Of a stretch of 41,993 bases of DNA, positions 26,909-34,480 are shown in pieces. The translations under genes and the position numbers were made by a program. Each line of letters starts with the position of its first letter. The first letter of the stretch is position 1. Origin of the DNA: Aeromonas rivuli. Its GTDB lineage: Bacteria > Pseudomonadota > Gammaproteobacteria > Enterobacterales > Aeromonadaceae. The notes under the pieces were generated by a model. The model was given only the letters and a program-made list of their open reading frames with translations, was not told the DNA's origin and did not search any database. The stretch lies in the NCBI RefSeq assembly GCF_000820045.1, contig NZ_CDBJ01000021.1:1-41993 (forward strand), given 5' to 3'.

Positions 26909-27850
26909 TCAACCCAGCAACTGACGCAGCCGCTCCTGGGCGACCCCCACCAACAGGTCCGGCTGGAACTTTGAAATGAAGCGGTCACAGCCGACCTTCT
27001 TGACCATGGCCTCGTTGAAGTTGCCACTGAGCGACGTATTGAGGGTGATGAAGAGATCCTGCATACGCGGGTCGCTGCGCACCTCGTGGGTGAGGCGGTA
27101 ACCATCCATCTCCGGCATCTCGGCATCGGTGATCATCAGCAGTATTTCGTCGGTCACTCTCTTGCCCGCATCGCACCAACTCTTGAGCAAACGCAAGGCC
27201 TGCAGGCCATCCTGGCATTCGATCACTTCGAGTCCGAGTTGCGCCAGGGTATCGCGGATCAGGTTGCGGGCCGTGCTGGAATCATCGACGATCAACACCT
27301 TGCGCCCCTGCATCTGCGGCAGCAGTTCTCTATCCAGCACGGCGTCGGAGATGCGGATGTCGTAGGTGATGATCTCGGCCAGCACCTTCTCCACGTCGAT
27401 GATCTCGACGATCTGCTCGCTATCGCCCTCCCGCAGGCGGGTGATGGCGGTGAGGTAGTTGGCGCGACCCGCCGAGCGCGGCGGCGGCAATATGTCCTTC
27501 CAGGTCATATTGGCGATGTTGGCCACCTGGCCGACCAGGAAACCCTGAATGGTGCGGTTATATTCGGTGATGATGAGGTTGGCCTCTCCCTCCTGGGCTT
27601 GGCCGCGCATGCCGATGGCGCTGCGCAAATCGATGACGGGGATGGAGACACCGCGGATATTGGCCACGCCGCTGATGTTGTGATGAGAGCCCGGCATCTT
27701 GTTCAGGTGGGGCAGTTTCACCACCTCGCGCACCTTGAACACGTTGATGGCAAACAGCTGACGGGAGCCGAGTCGAAACATCAGCAACTCCAGGCGATTC
27801 TCCCCTACCAGCTGGGTACGTTGATCCACTGAATCCAATATGCTCGCCAT
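26909..27850 (-). CDS. cheV: Chemotaxis coupling protein CheV
   Basis: A 313-residue fusion of a CheW-like domain (about 15-160; FAINVFKVREVVKLP, GVANIRGVSIPVIDLR) with a receiver domain (about 180-310; VLIVDDSSTARNLI, phospho-acceptor Asp in MITDAEMPEMDGY, late Lys in FISKFQPD). It couples receptors to CheA and buffers phosphate flow. The ATG at 27850 has AGAAGGG upstream; the upstream open stretch has no good start signal. It is monocistronic, as is common for CheV genes, and has a TATACT -10 candidate about 50 bp before the start without a good -35. Confidence 0.93.
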   Translation of the reverse strand: MASILDSVDQRTQLVGENRLELLMFRLGSRQLFAINVFKVREVVKLPHLNKMPGSHHNISGVANIRGVSIPVIDLRSAIGMRGQAQEGEANLIITEYNRTIQGFLVGQVANIANMTWKDILPPPRSAGRANYLTAITRLREGDSEQIVEIIDVEKVLAEIITYDIRISDAVLDRELLPQMQGRKVLIVDDSSTARNLIRDTLAQLGLEVIECQDGLQALRLLKSWCDAGKRVTDEILLMITDAEMPEMDGYRLTHEVRSDPRMQDLFITLNTSLSGNFNEAMVKKVGCDRFISKFQPDLLVGVAQERLRQLLG

Positions 27851-27960
27851 GATTGCCCTTCTCTCCCAATCCGAATGCGGTCCAGTATAGGGACTCGCCG
27901 ATCCCGGTACTATGGCCATTACTATGTTATGTCGGCCGCCACCGGGGTTTTCTTGATAAA

Positions 27961-27984
27961 AAAACGGGGCCAGAGGCCCCGTTT
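27961..27984 (-). terminator. Terminator of the chitinase gene
   Basis: Stem AAACGGGGCC / GGCCCCGTTT with loop AGA. The reverse-strand transcript ends in seven Ts. Confidence 0.93.
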
Positions 27985-28002
27985 GCATTGTTAATCTCTC
28001 TC

Positions 28003-31000
28003 TCAGTAGCTGCAAACCAGCTTCCAGCTACCATCACCCGCCTTGGGCTCGGAGCTGGTCCACCAGTTCGCCTGCCAGACCGCACTGCCATTGGTCATGC
28101 GATCGTTGCCATTGGCATGGTCCCCTTGCGGCCAGCTCGGGTAGGCCGGATAGGCCGCCGGATTGACGCTCTGGGAGCTGCAGGTCGTGCCGCCCGGGCC
28201 AGGGTTGCTGCCGCCACCGCCCAGTACCGCCTCGGCCAGGGCCGGGAAGTCGGACTTCAGGCCTATGGTCTGGCTACCGCTGACGAGGCGCACGCCACTT
28301 GGCACACCGGCTGCCGGCAGGTAATAGGTCATGGCGACTTCAACATCCGTCCCCGGTGCCCAGGCCTTCCAGCCCGGCAGGGTCAGGGCCACCTTGTGGA
28401 AGTCCTTCTCATTGGCGATGCCGTCGGAGTTCTGGTTGCCACCGCTCTCGACCACTGTCAGCCCCATACCGCTCTGATCCGTGATGGTGTCAGAAGTGGA
28501 GGTGGGCATCAGGAACTCGATGCGGGTGCCGCCCGGAATGGTCTGGGTGGAGTTGTTGGTCAGCTTCAGGGTCGGATTGATGGGATAGTTGGAATCCCCC
28601 TCCTTGAAGCCAGTCAGGCTGACGGCAATGTCGAGCTGAGCGGCCGGGGCCGGCAGATCATTCTGCTTCAGGCTAGCTTTGCTCGCCGTGGCGAACTTGT
28701 CATACGCCAGACTGGTGAGGGTGCTGCCCATGACATATTCGTTCTTGGCGGGATCGAAATCATAATCCCCCGCCATCTCCCAGAACATGACGCCACCCAG
28801 ACCGCGCTTGATGATGTAGTCCAGCTTGTGACCCATGGACTCTTCATCTTCGGTGGAGAGGAACACTTTCTTCTCTTCGTTCCACAACCAGGGCGCATGG
28901 GCCTTGTCATCGTAGTAACGCACGTACTGACCCTGGATCACGTCAGCCGGGTTATTGGCATCCAGCCCCCAAGCCGCGCCGTAGCTGGGCAAGGTAGTGA
29001 TGCCGAGGCTGGCCGCATGCTCCAGGTTCTTGGCATGCCACATGGGCACGGCGCCGCCACCTATCTCATTGCCGTTCTTGTCCAGATCGTGCCAGATGTT
29101 GTCGATACCGACCGCGCCATTACCACAAGGGATGGTGCTGCCCCCGGTACCCGGTTGGCAGTCGCTCTGGCTTGGCAAGGCTGCCTTGCCATTGAGACCA
29201 TGGGTACCACCGGTCACCCCTTGCCAGCCACGGGTGTAATAAGGAACACCCACGTTGATCTTGCCAGCCGCCATGGCACCACGGAAGTAGTGCGCCGCCC
29301 AGGCTGCGTTCAGATAGCCGATGGCACCGAACTGAGCCTGGTTATAGACACCCCACTGGGCCAGTTCCGGATCTGCCTTGTTGTCGAACAGCGCGGCATT
29401 ATGGGCCACGAAGTTGTTCCAGGCACCGTGGAAGTCATAGGTCATCAGGTTGACGTAATCCAGATACTGGGTGACCTGGAAGTTCTCCATGCCACGCAGC
29501 AGATAGGCCGACGCCGGCGACGCTATGGTCAGCATGTACTTGCGATCGTCTTCGGTGCCCGCGTTGTCGAGCCGCTCGCGCAGCGTCTTCATCAGCACTT
29601 CATAGTTCGCAAACAGCTTGCCCCGACACAGATTGGAGAGCGGGAAATCATTGGGGTTACCCGCATCCTTCATGGAGGTCGGATATTCGTAATCGATATC
29701 CACCCCATCGAAGCCGTACTGGCGAATGAAACTCACCGCCGAGTTGGCCAGCGCATTGATGCCAGCGGTATTGACCGAGCAGTCACCCTTGGTGGTGGCA
29801 GCATAGAAACCACGGGTATCGGCCCAGCCGCCCACGGAGATCAAGGTCTTCACGTCTGGATACTGTTTCTTGTACTTGGAGAGCAGGTTGAAGTGGCCCT
29901 GATAGGCAAACTCCGGATCCATTTCGGCGCCCGGCACCCCTTCCCAGGTCAGCTTGGTGGCGGCGTCATCCACCTTGATGAGGTGACTCTGCTCATCCAC
30001 GGCGGCGAACGCGTAGTTGATGTGGGTGATCTTGTCCCAGGGAATGTCGTTTACCAGATAGGAAGGCAGCCCGTTCTTGCCGGTACGCCAGGAGGTGAAG
30101 TAACCGATGACGCGGCGGCCATGGTCATCCCCCATGCACTCGCTGCCATCGGCGCGATAGATCTGGCGAACGTCGCAGGAGAGATTGCCACCGGTGGGCG
30201 GCAAGGCCGCCTCTTCGATACTGACCGACACCGGGGCGGACTCCCCCGACAGGTTCTGGCTGTCTACAGCGACCAGGGTCAGCGCGGCGCTCCCCTTGGT
30301 CTGCGGCGTCCAGCTCAGCTGCCAGGGCGCACTGCTGTCCTCACCCGCCTTCTTGCCATCCACATAGAGCTCGACCCTGGCCACATCGTTATTGGCATCG
30401 GTGACATTGCCGGTCACTGTGACGGCGCGACCCAGGGTGAGTTTGGCCCCGGCGGCCGGGCTGGTGATGCTGGCCTTGGGTGCCTCGGGGGCAACCACGG
30501 CCGTCACCGTCACACTGACCTGAGCTTCATCCAGGTTCTTGCCATCCTTGTCCAGGGCGCGAGCCGTGATTTGATGAGCGCCCACTCCGCTGGCAGCCCA
30601 ACTGGCTGACCAAGGGGCAGAGGTCGCGGCAGCCACCTGACTGCCATCGACCAGATAGACCACCTGGGTCACGGCGCTGCTGCTACCGGCCAGGCTGACG
30701 GCCAGAGCCAGTTCTGCACCCACGCTCACCGAGCTGCCCGCGGCCGGGGAAGAGAGTGTCAGGTCCAGTGCAGGGGGAGTCGTATCCTGATACAGCGTCC
30801 AGGCATCGGCCCAGACAGTACCTGTGCCCGGGGCGTAGTGAGAGCTGGCACCGCTGCACCAGCCGGAGTAGGGGAATGCTTTGCATTGGTAGAGGCTACC
30901 GACGTTGCTGACGATGTCGCCAGCCTTGTAGGCGGTGCCTGCCTGATAGGCGGGGTAGGCCGCGAGTGCCCAACCGGGCAGGGACGCGAGGGCGACCAGC

Positions 31001-31035
31001 ATGGCTAGCCGACTTGGTCTTAAGAGTTGTTGCAT
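28003..31035 (-). CDS. Secreted multidomain GH18 chitinase
   Basis: Endo-acting chitin hydrolase, 1010 aa from the ATG at 31035. Signal peptide about 1-25 (LPGWALA/AYPAYQ). Then a carbohydrate-binding module of the CBM5/12 type with aromatic residues (TAYKAGDIVSN, YQCKAFPYSGWC), two Ig-like repeats (about 90-270), and a GH18 barrel (about 290-650) with catalytic motif FDGVDIDYEYP, where the final Glu (about 449) is the acid. Next comes a beta-rich domain of about 140 residues seen in Vibrio ChiA-2-like enzymes (NYPINPTLKLTNNS, PTSTSDTI), a Gly-rich linker and a C-terminal chitin-binding module ending GSWKLVCSY. The leader holds a promoter and a c-di-GMP-I riboswitch. An in-frame extension to GTG 31137 is leader sequence. 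Confidence 0.94.
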   Translation of the reverse strand: MQQLLRPSRLAMLVALASLPGWALAAYPAYQAGTAYKAGDIVSNVGSLYQCKAFPYSGWCSGASSHYAPGTGTVWADAWTLYQDTTPPALDLTLSSPAAGSSVSVGAELALAVSLAGSSSAVTQVVYLVDGSQVAAATSAPWSASWAASGVGAHQITARALDKDGKNLDEAQVSVTVTAVVAPEAPKASITSPAAGAKLTLGRAVTVTGNVTDANNDVARVELYVDGKKAGEDSSAPWQLSWTPQTKGSAALTLVAVDSQNLSGESAPVSVSIEEAALPPTGGNLSCDVRQIYRADGSECMGDDHGRRVIGYFTSWRTGKNGLPSYLVNDIPWDKITHINYAFAAVDEQSHLIKVDDAATKLTWEGVPGAEMDPEFAYQGHFNLLSKYKKQYPDVKTLISVGGWADTRGFYAATTKGDCSVNTAGINALANSAVSFIRQYGFDGVDIDYEYPTSMKDAGNPNDFPLSNLCRGKLFANYEVLMKTLRERLDNAGTEDDRKYMLTIASPASAYLLRGMENFQVTQYLDYVNLMTYDFHGAWNNFVAHNAALFDNKADPELAQWGVYNQAQFGAIGYLNAAWAAHYFRGAMAAGKINVGVPYYTRGWQGVTGGTHGLNGKAALPSQSDCQPGTGGSTIPCGNGAVGIDNIWHDLDKNGNEIGGGAVPMWHAKNLEHAASLGITTLPSYGAAWGLDANNPADVIQGQYVRYYDDKAHAPWLWNEEKKVFLSTEDEESMGHKLDYIIKRGLGGVMFWEMAGDYDFDPAKNEYVMGSTLTSLAYDKFATASKASLKQNDLPAPAAQLDIAVSLTGFKEGDSNYPINPTLKLTNNSTQTIPGGTRIEFLMPTSTSDTITDQSGMGLTVVESGGNQNSDGIANEKDFHKVALTLPGWKAWAPGTDVEVAMTYYLPAAGVPSGVRLVSGSQTIGLKSDFPALAEAVLGGGGSNPGPGGTTCSSQSVNPAAYPAYPSWPQGDHANGNDRMTNGSAVWQANWWTSSEPKAGDGSWKLVCSY

Positions 31036-31149
31036 CTTGTTATCATCCTTGTTTTTTGTCTTGGCAAAACGCTGACCAAGGCAAAGCACAACCGCAACAG
31101 GTACGACGAAGAAGACAAGTGACGATGGACGCGTCACTGACTCTTACCT

Positions 31150-31230
31150 GGGTAACCCCGCTATCCTGGACCCTGGAGTCGGTAGACCGGAGGCTTTGCG
31201 TCCCGGTCTTTCAACCGGTTTGCTCTTTAC
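31150..31230 (-). ncRNA. c-di-GMP-I (GEMM-I) riboswitch upstream of the chitinase gene
   Basis: On the reverse strand the leader has the hallmarks of the GEMM-I aptamer: GCAAACC, a stem capped by a GAAA tetraloop (CCGGTT-GAAA-GACCGG), the near-invariant GGGACGCAAAGCCTCCGG (31186-31203), a second stem-loop, and the closing AGCGGGGTTACC (31150-31161). Terminal helix GGTAA / TTACC pairs 31226-31230 with 31150-31154. No T-rich terminator follows, so control may act on translation: CCTTG (31077-31081) can pair with CAAGG (31047-31051), which covers the ribosome-binding site. CAGGTA (31144-31149) can also pair with TACCTG (31098-31103). The direction of the response is not readable from the sequence. 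Confidence 0.93.
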
Positions 31231-31254
31231 CTGGATTCCATCTGGAACGGCCCG

Positions 31255-31283
31255 AGTATAGGAAGTCGCCCGCAAATGCTCAA
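31255..31283 (-). promoter_or_regulatory. Sigma-70 promoter of the riboswitch-chitinase transcript
   Basis: -35 TTGAGC (31278-31283), 17-bp spacer, -10 TATACT (31255-31260) on the reverse strand. Transcription would begin near 31248, just before the aptamer, giving a leader of about 210 nt. Confidence 0.7.
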
Positions 31284-31525
31284 TCTTCATTCACAAAGGA
31301 AAATATGTTTGGGCGGAACACAATAAACGCAGAAAAAGCAGCCAAAATGCCGCGAACAGCTAGCAATTAACACGATTATCAGCACAAGCATCGACACCGA
31401 CATGCCCGAAACCGCTGATATCATGCGCTGGAACTGTGAGCCACCTCATGACTAGGACGCCATACGATGACTGATGAGACGACAATTCACGTCGGGAAGG
31501 GGAGCGAAGAGCGGATGCGCATAGC
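31284..31525. other. Gap between chitinase promoter and tRNA terminator
   Basis: About 240 bp with no credible gene. A CRP-like half-matched site (TGTGA-N6-TCATG) lies at 31435-31450, about 180 bp upstream of the chitinase -10. This is too weak and distant to call. Nothing else stands out. Confidence 0.4.
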
Positions 31526-31554
31526 AAAAAGGCCACCGCGATGCGGTGGCCTTT
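31526..31554 (-). terminator. Terminator of the tRNA-Ala operon
   Basis: Stem AAAGGCCACCGC / GCGGTGGCCTTT with loop GAT, and a T-run on the reverse strand. It lies 22 bp past the 3' end of the last tRNA. Confidence 0.92.
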
Positions 31555-31575
31555 AGCTTTCTTGTAACAAGAAAT

Positions 31576-31651
<76 letters not shown>

Positions 31652-31709
31652 GAAATCTTTACTCTTTAGACAATCGGTTCTGGTGTCCGTTTGCCTTACT
31701 GCGAAATAG

Positions 31710-31785
<76 letters not shown>

Positions 31786-31843
31786 GAAATCTTTACTTTT
31801 TAGACAATCGGTTCTGGTGTCCGTTTGCCTTACTGCGAAATAG

Positions 31844-31919
<76 letters not shown>

Positions 31920-31979
31920 ACAAAGGTCGGCCTGGGTGATACACACCGCACTGCCCTGGGTATTCGTCAATCAAGAATC

Positions 31980-32055
<76 letters not shown>

Positions 32056-32083
32056 TTAGATTCCAGATTGTTCGAGGAGAATT

Positions 32084-32159
<76 letters not shown>

Positions 32160-32204
32160 AACTCACCTCGGTGCTACCAAAGTTATCTCCGGCAACGGAG
32201 GCGC

Positions 32205-32233
32205 ATGATAGGCATCGACCGCTTTGCTGTCAA
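32205..32233 (-). promoter_or_regulatory. Strong promoter of the tRNA-Ala operon
   Basis: Reverse strand: -35 TTGACA (32228-32233), 17-bp spacer, -10 TATCAT (32205-32210), followed by a GC-rich discriminator (GCGCCTCCG) typical of stringently controlled stable-RNA promoters. The remaining DNA up to the gltX terminator (32234-32352) has no gene. Confidence 0.85.
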
Positions 32234-32352
32234 CCCAAAAATACCCCGCGTCGATGCGTTTAGTCAAAATTCAGGCAGTTAGCTGTTTTTACCGGCGACC
32301 CTGTCGCTATCTTGCTGTTTTTGGTCACAAATCACTCTTGGGTACAAACAAC

Positions 32353-32379
32353 AAGGGCCCCCGAACGGGAGCCCTTTTT
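32353..32379 (-). terminator. Probable gltX terminator, displaced by repeats
   Basis: Reverse-strand hairpin AAGGGCTCCC-GTTC-GGGGGCCCTT with one U·G pair and a T-rich tail (TTGTTGTTT). It lies beyond the two extra gltX 3' ends, about 310 bp after the gltX stop. Confidence 0.7.
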
Positions 32380-32397
32380 CTATGGCAATGAATCGAC

Positions 32398-32544
32398 TTA
32401 TTCGGCGGCCATGCGTGCTGCGATGTACGCCAGTATGAGGTCGATACGAGCCAGCACCCTCTCCTTACCGACCAAGGCCATCACGGCGTCGATACCCGGG
32501 GAGAGATTATCCCAGACCGGTGACGGCAATGTCCGGCGGCAAGC
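32398..32544 (-). pseudogene. Extra copy A of the gltX 3' end
   Basis: A 147-bp unit that aligns with the last ~140 bp of gltX. Its final 31 codons read as GltX's C-terminus with three changes (…RIDLILAYIAARMAAE, stop TAA). Upstream, a TAA replaces the Gln codon of the VTGLGQSP motif and a one-base indel shifts the frame. It has no start or ribosome-binding site, so it is a fragment. It adjoins the probable gltX terminator. Confidence 0.9.
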
Positions 32545-32690
32545 TTACTCGGCGGCCATCCGCGCTGCGATGTAGGCCAGGGCGCGGTCGATACGAGCCA
32601 GCACCCGCTCCTTGCCGACCAAGGCCATCAAGGCGTCGATACCCGGGGGAGATTATCCCAGACCGGTGACGACAATGTCCGACGGCAAGC
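32545..32690 (-). pseudogene. Extra copy B of the gltX 3' end
   Basis: A 146-bp unit directly after the gltX stop. The last 31 codons match GltX's C-terminus with two changes (Val to Leu, Glu to Ala), although about 15 of about 103 nucleotides differ by hand alignment, most of them synonymous. It shares with copy A the TAA in place of Gln and the altered SPxG region. It cannot be translated on its own. Confidence 0.9.
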
Positions 32691-34106
32691 TTACTCGGCG
32701 GCCATACGCGCTTCGATATAAGCCAGCGCGCGGTCGATGCGGGCGAGCACCCGCTCCTTGCCCACCAGCGCCATCACGGCGTCTATGGCCGGGGACTGAC
32801 CCAGACCGGTGACGGCGACGCGCAGCGGCATGCCGACCTTGCCCATGCCCTGGCCCAGCTCGGCGGCAGTGGCTTCAATCAGCTCGTGCAGCGCCTCCGT
32901 GGTCCAGGTCTCCAGGGCCGCCAGCTTGGCCCTGGCCAGGGTCAGCGGCTCGGCCGCGACGCCGCGCAGGTGCTTCTTGGCGGCGGCTTCGTCCAGCGCT
33001 TCGTACTCTTCGAACAGATAACGGCTCTGGGCGGCCATCTCCACCAGGGTGTTGCAGCGCTCGGCCAGCAGGGTCACCACCTCAGGCAAGGTCGGCCCCT
33101 TGCTGGTGTCGATGTTCTGGGCGGCCATGTGCCATGCCAGATGCTTGGCGACATAGGCCGGATCCAGGCTACGCATGTAGTGGTTGTTGAGCCACAACAG
33201 CTTGTCGGTGTTGAAGGCGGATGCCGACTTGGAGATGGCATCCAGGCTGAACAGCTTGATCATCTCGTCCAGGGTGAAGATCTCCTGATCGCCGTGGGAC
33301 CAGCCCAGACGCACCAGATAGTTCAGCAGGGCTTCCGGCAGGTAGCCGTCGTCGCGGTACTGCATCACGGACACGGCGCCGTGGCGCTTGGAGAGCTTGG
33401 CACCGTCGTCGCCCAGGATCATGGAGACGTGGGCAAACTCAGGCACAGGCGCGTTCAGTGCCTTGTAGATGTTGATCTGACGCGGGGTGTTGTTGATGTG
33501 GTCTTCACCACGCACCACGTGGGTGATCTCCATGTCCCAGTCATCGACCACCACGCAGAAGTTGTAGGTGGGGGCGCCGTCGGTGCGGCGGATGATGAGA
33601 TCGTCCAGCTCGCTGTTGGCGAACTCGATGCGGCCACGAACGTGGTCATCGAACACCACTGAGCCTTCGGTCGGGTTGCGGAAGCGAATGACGTGGGGCG
33701 CATCGGCCGGGTGATCGTGAGCGGCATCCCGGCACTTGCCGTCATAGCGCGGCTTCTCGCCGCTGGCCATCTGACCTTCACGCAGCGCGTCCAACCGCTC
33801 CCGCGAGCAGAAGCACTTGTAGGCGCGGCTGTCGGCCAGCATCTCGTCGATCAGGGCGTTGTAGCGATCGAAACGCTTGGTCTGGTAATAGGGACCCTCA
33901 TCCCAGTTCAGCTCCAGCCATTCCATGCCCTCGATGATGGCGTCGATCGCCTCCTGGGTGGAACGTTCCAGATCGGTATCCTCGATACGCAGCACAAACT
34001 CGCCACCCTGGCTTTTCGCATAGAGCCAGGAGTAGAGCGCGGTACGGGCACCGCCGACATGCAGAAAGCCGGTCGGGCTGGGAGCAAAACGGGTTTTGAC
34101 TTTCAT
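32691..34106 (-). CDS. gltX: Glutamyl-tRNA synthetase
   Basis: Class I aminoacyl-tRNA synthetase that charges tRNA-Glu. It is 471 aa, the usual length. HIGH-like motif FLHVGGART follows APSPTG at the N-terminus; IEDTDLERS; the zinc-type [11 protein letters not shown]…KCRDAAH region; the ERS loop [18 protein letters not shown] containing the KMSKS equivalent KLSKR; and a helical anticodon-binding end. ATG 34106 has AAGG upstream. The 3' end is followed by two tandem partial copies of itself. The adjacent tRNA-Ala genes are a conserved neighbourhood. Confidence 0.98.
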   Translation of the reverse strand: MKVKTRFAPSPTGFLHVGGARTALYSWLYAKSQGGEFVLRIEDTDLERSTQEAIDAIIEGMEWLELNWDEGPYYQTKRFDRYNALIDEMLADSRAYKCFCSRERLDALREGQMASGEKPRYDGKCRDAAHDHPADAPHVIRFRNPTEGSVVFDDHVRGRIEFANSELDDLIIRRTDGAPTYNFCVVVDDWDMEITHVVRGEDHINNTPRQINIYKALNAPVPEFAHVSMILGDDGAKLSKRHGAVSVMQYRDDGYLPEALLNYLVRLGWSHGDQEIFTLDEMIKLFSLDAISKSASAFNTDKLLWLNNHYMRSLDPAYVAKHLAWHMAAQNIDTSKGPTLPEVVTLLAERCNTLVEMAAQSRYLFEEYEALDEAAAKKHLRGVAAEPLTLARAKLAALETWTTEALHELIEATAAELGQGMGKVGMPLRVAVTGLGQSPAIDAVMALVGKERVLARIDRALAYIEARMAAE

Positions 34107-34480
34107 CTTTAAGCCTTGTGTAGAGGGCCTTGGGCCAATGCGTTAGAAAAACCGCCGCATTTTAGCACTCCCGCCCCCGGATGGGAAAACTGGACATTGA
34201 TCACCCCCTTCAAGATGAGCAACCCGGATATGCAACAGGCTCTCCCCCGGGAGAGTCGAACCTAAATCCCAGCAACGGGGCCGAACAACAGGACGGTAAC
34301 GCTCAGCGCTCCCAATGGGGAAATCTGGGCCTGCGCAGGGCAAGCATGAATCCCTTTCTCCCCGGACATGAGGAGGATCGCAAAACATCTCGCTATTTTC
34401 GGCTCTACTGCTAACAAAAGCTGGAGCTTTCAGCTAATCCGCCGATATTTCAGCCAACTTCACCCTACAACAAGGAACGC
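34107..34480. other. gltX-MCP divergent intergenic region
   Basis: 374 bp. Two short overlapping ORFs (reverse 34143-34388, forward 34181-34414) have no good start signals and look non-coding. A small hairpin CTCTCC / GGAGAG lies at 34240-34255. The right end holds the sigma-28-like promoter of the MCP gene. The gltX promoter should be in the left part, but I see no clear -35/-10. Confidence 0.45.
34422..34448 (+). promoter_or_regulatory. Sigma-28 (FliA)-like promoter of the MCP gene
   Basis: TGGAGCTT, 11 bp, GCCGATAT: the -10 matches seven of eight bases of GCCGATAA, and the -35 five of eight of TAAAGTTT, at the consensus spacing. Transcription would start about 25 bp before the ATG. FliA control is usual for chemoreceptors. 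Confidence 0.55.

Noticed and set aside
27853..30609. Forward ORF of 918 codons antisense to the chitinase
   Set aside because: It is a shadow of the high-GC chitinase gene; the protein has no family signature and no expression signals, while the reverse strand encodes a complete GH18 enzyme.
31036..31137. N-terminal extension of the chitinase to GTG 31137
   Set aside because: It would remove the signal peptide from the N-terminus and lie within the riboswitch expression platform; ATG 31035 gives a standard signal peptide.
31435..31450. CRP-like site upstream of the chitinase
   Set aside because: Only the first half-site is full and it is about 180 bp from the -10, too far for a standard class I or II site.
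34143..34414. Two overlapping small ORFs between gltX and the MCP gene
   Set aside because: There is no ribosome-binding site, no recognisable protein, and both frames overlap each other and the promoter region.
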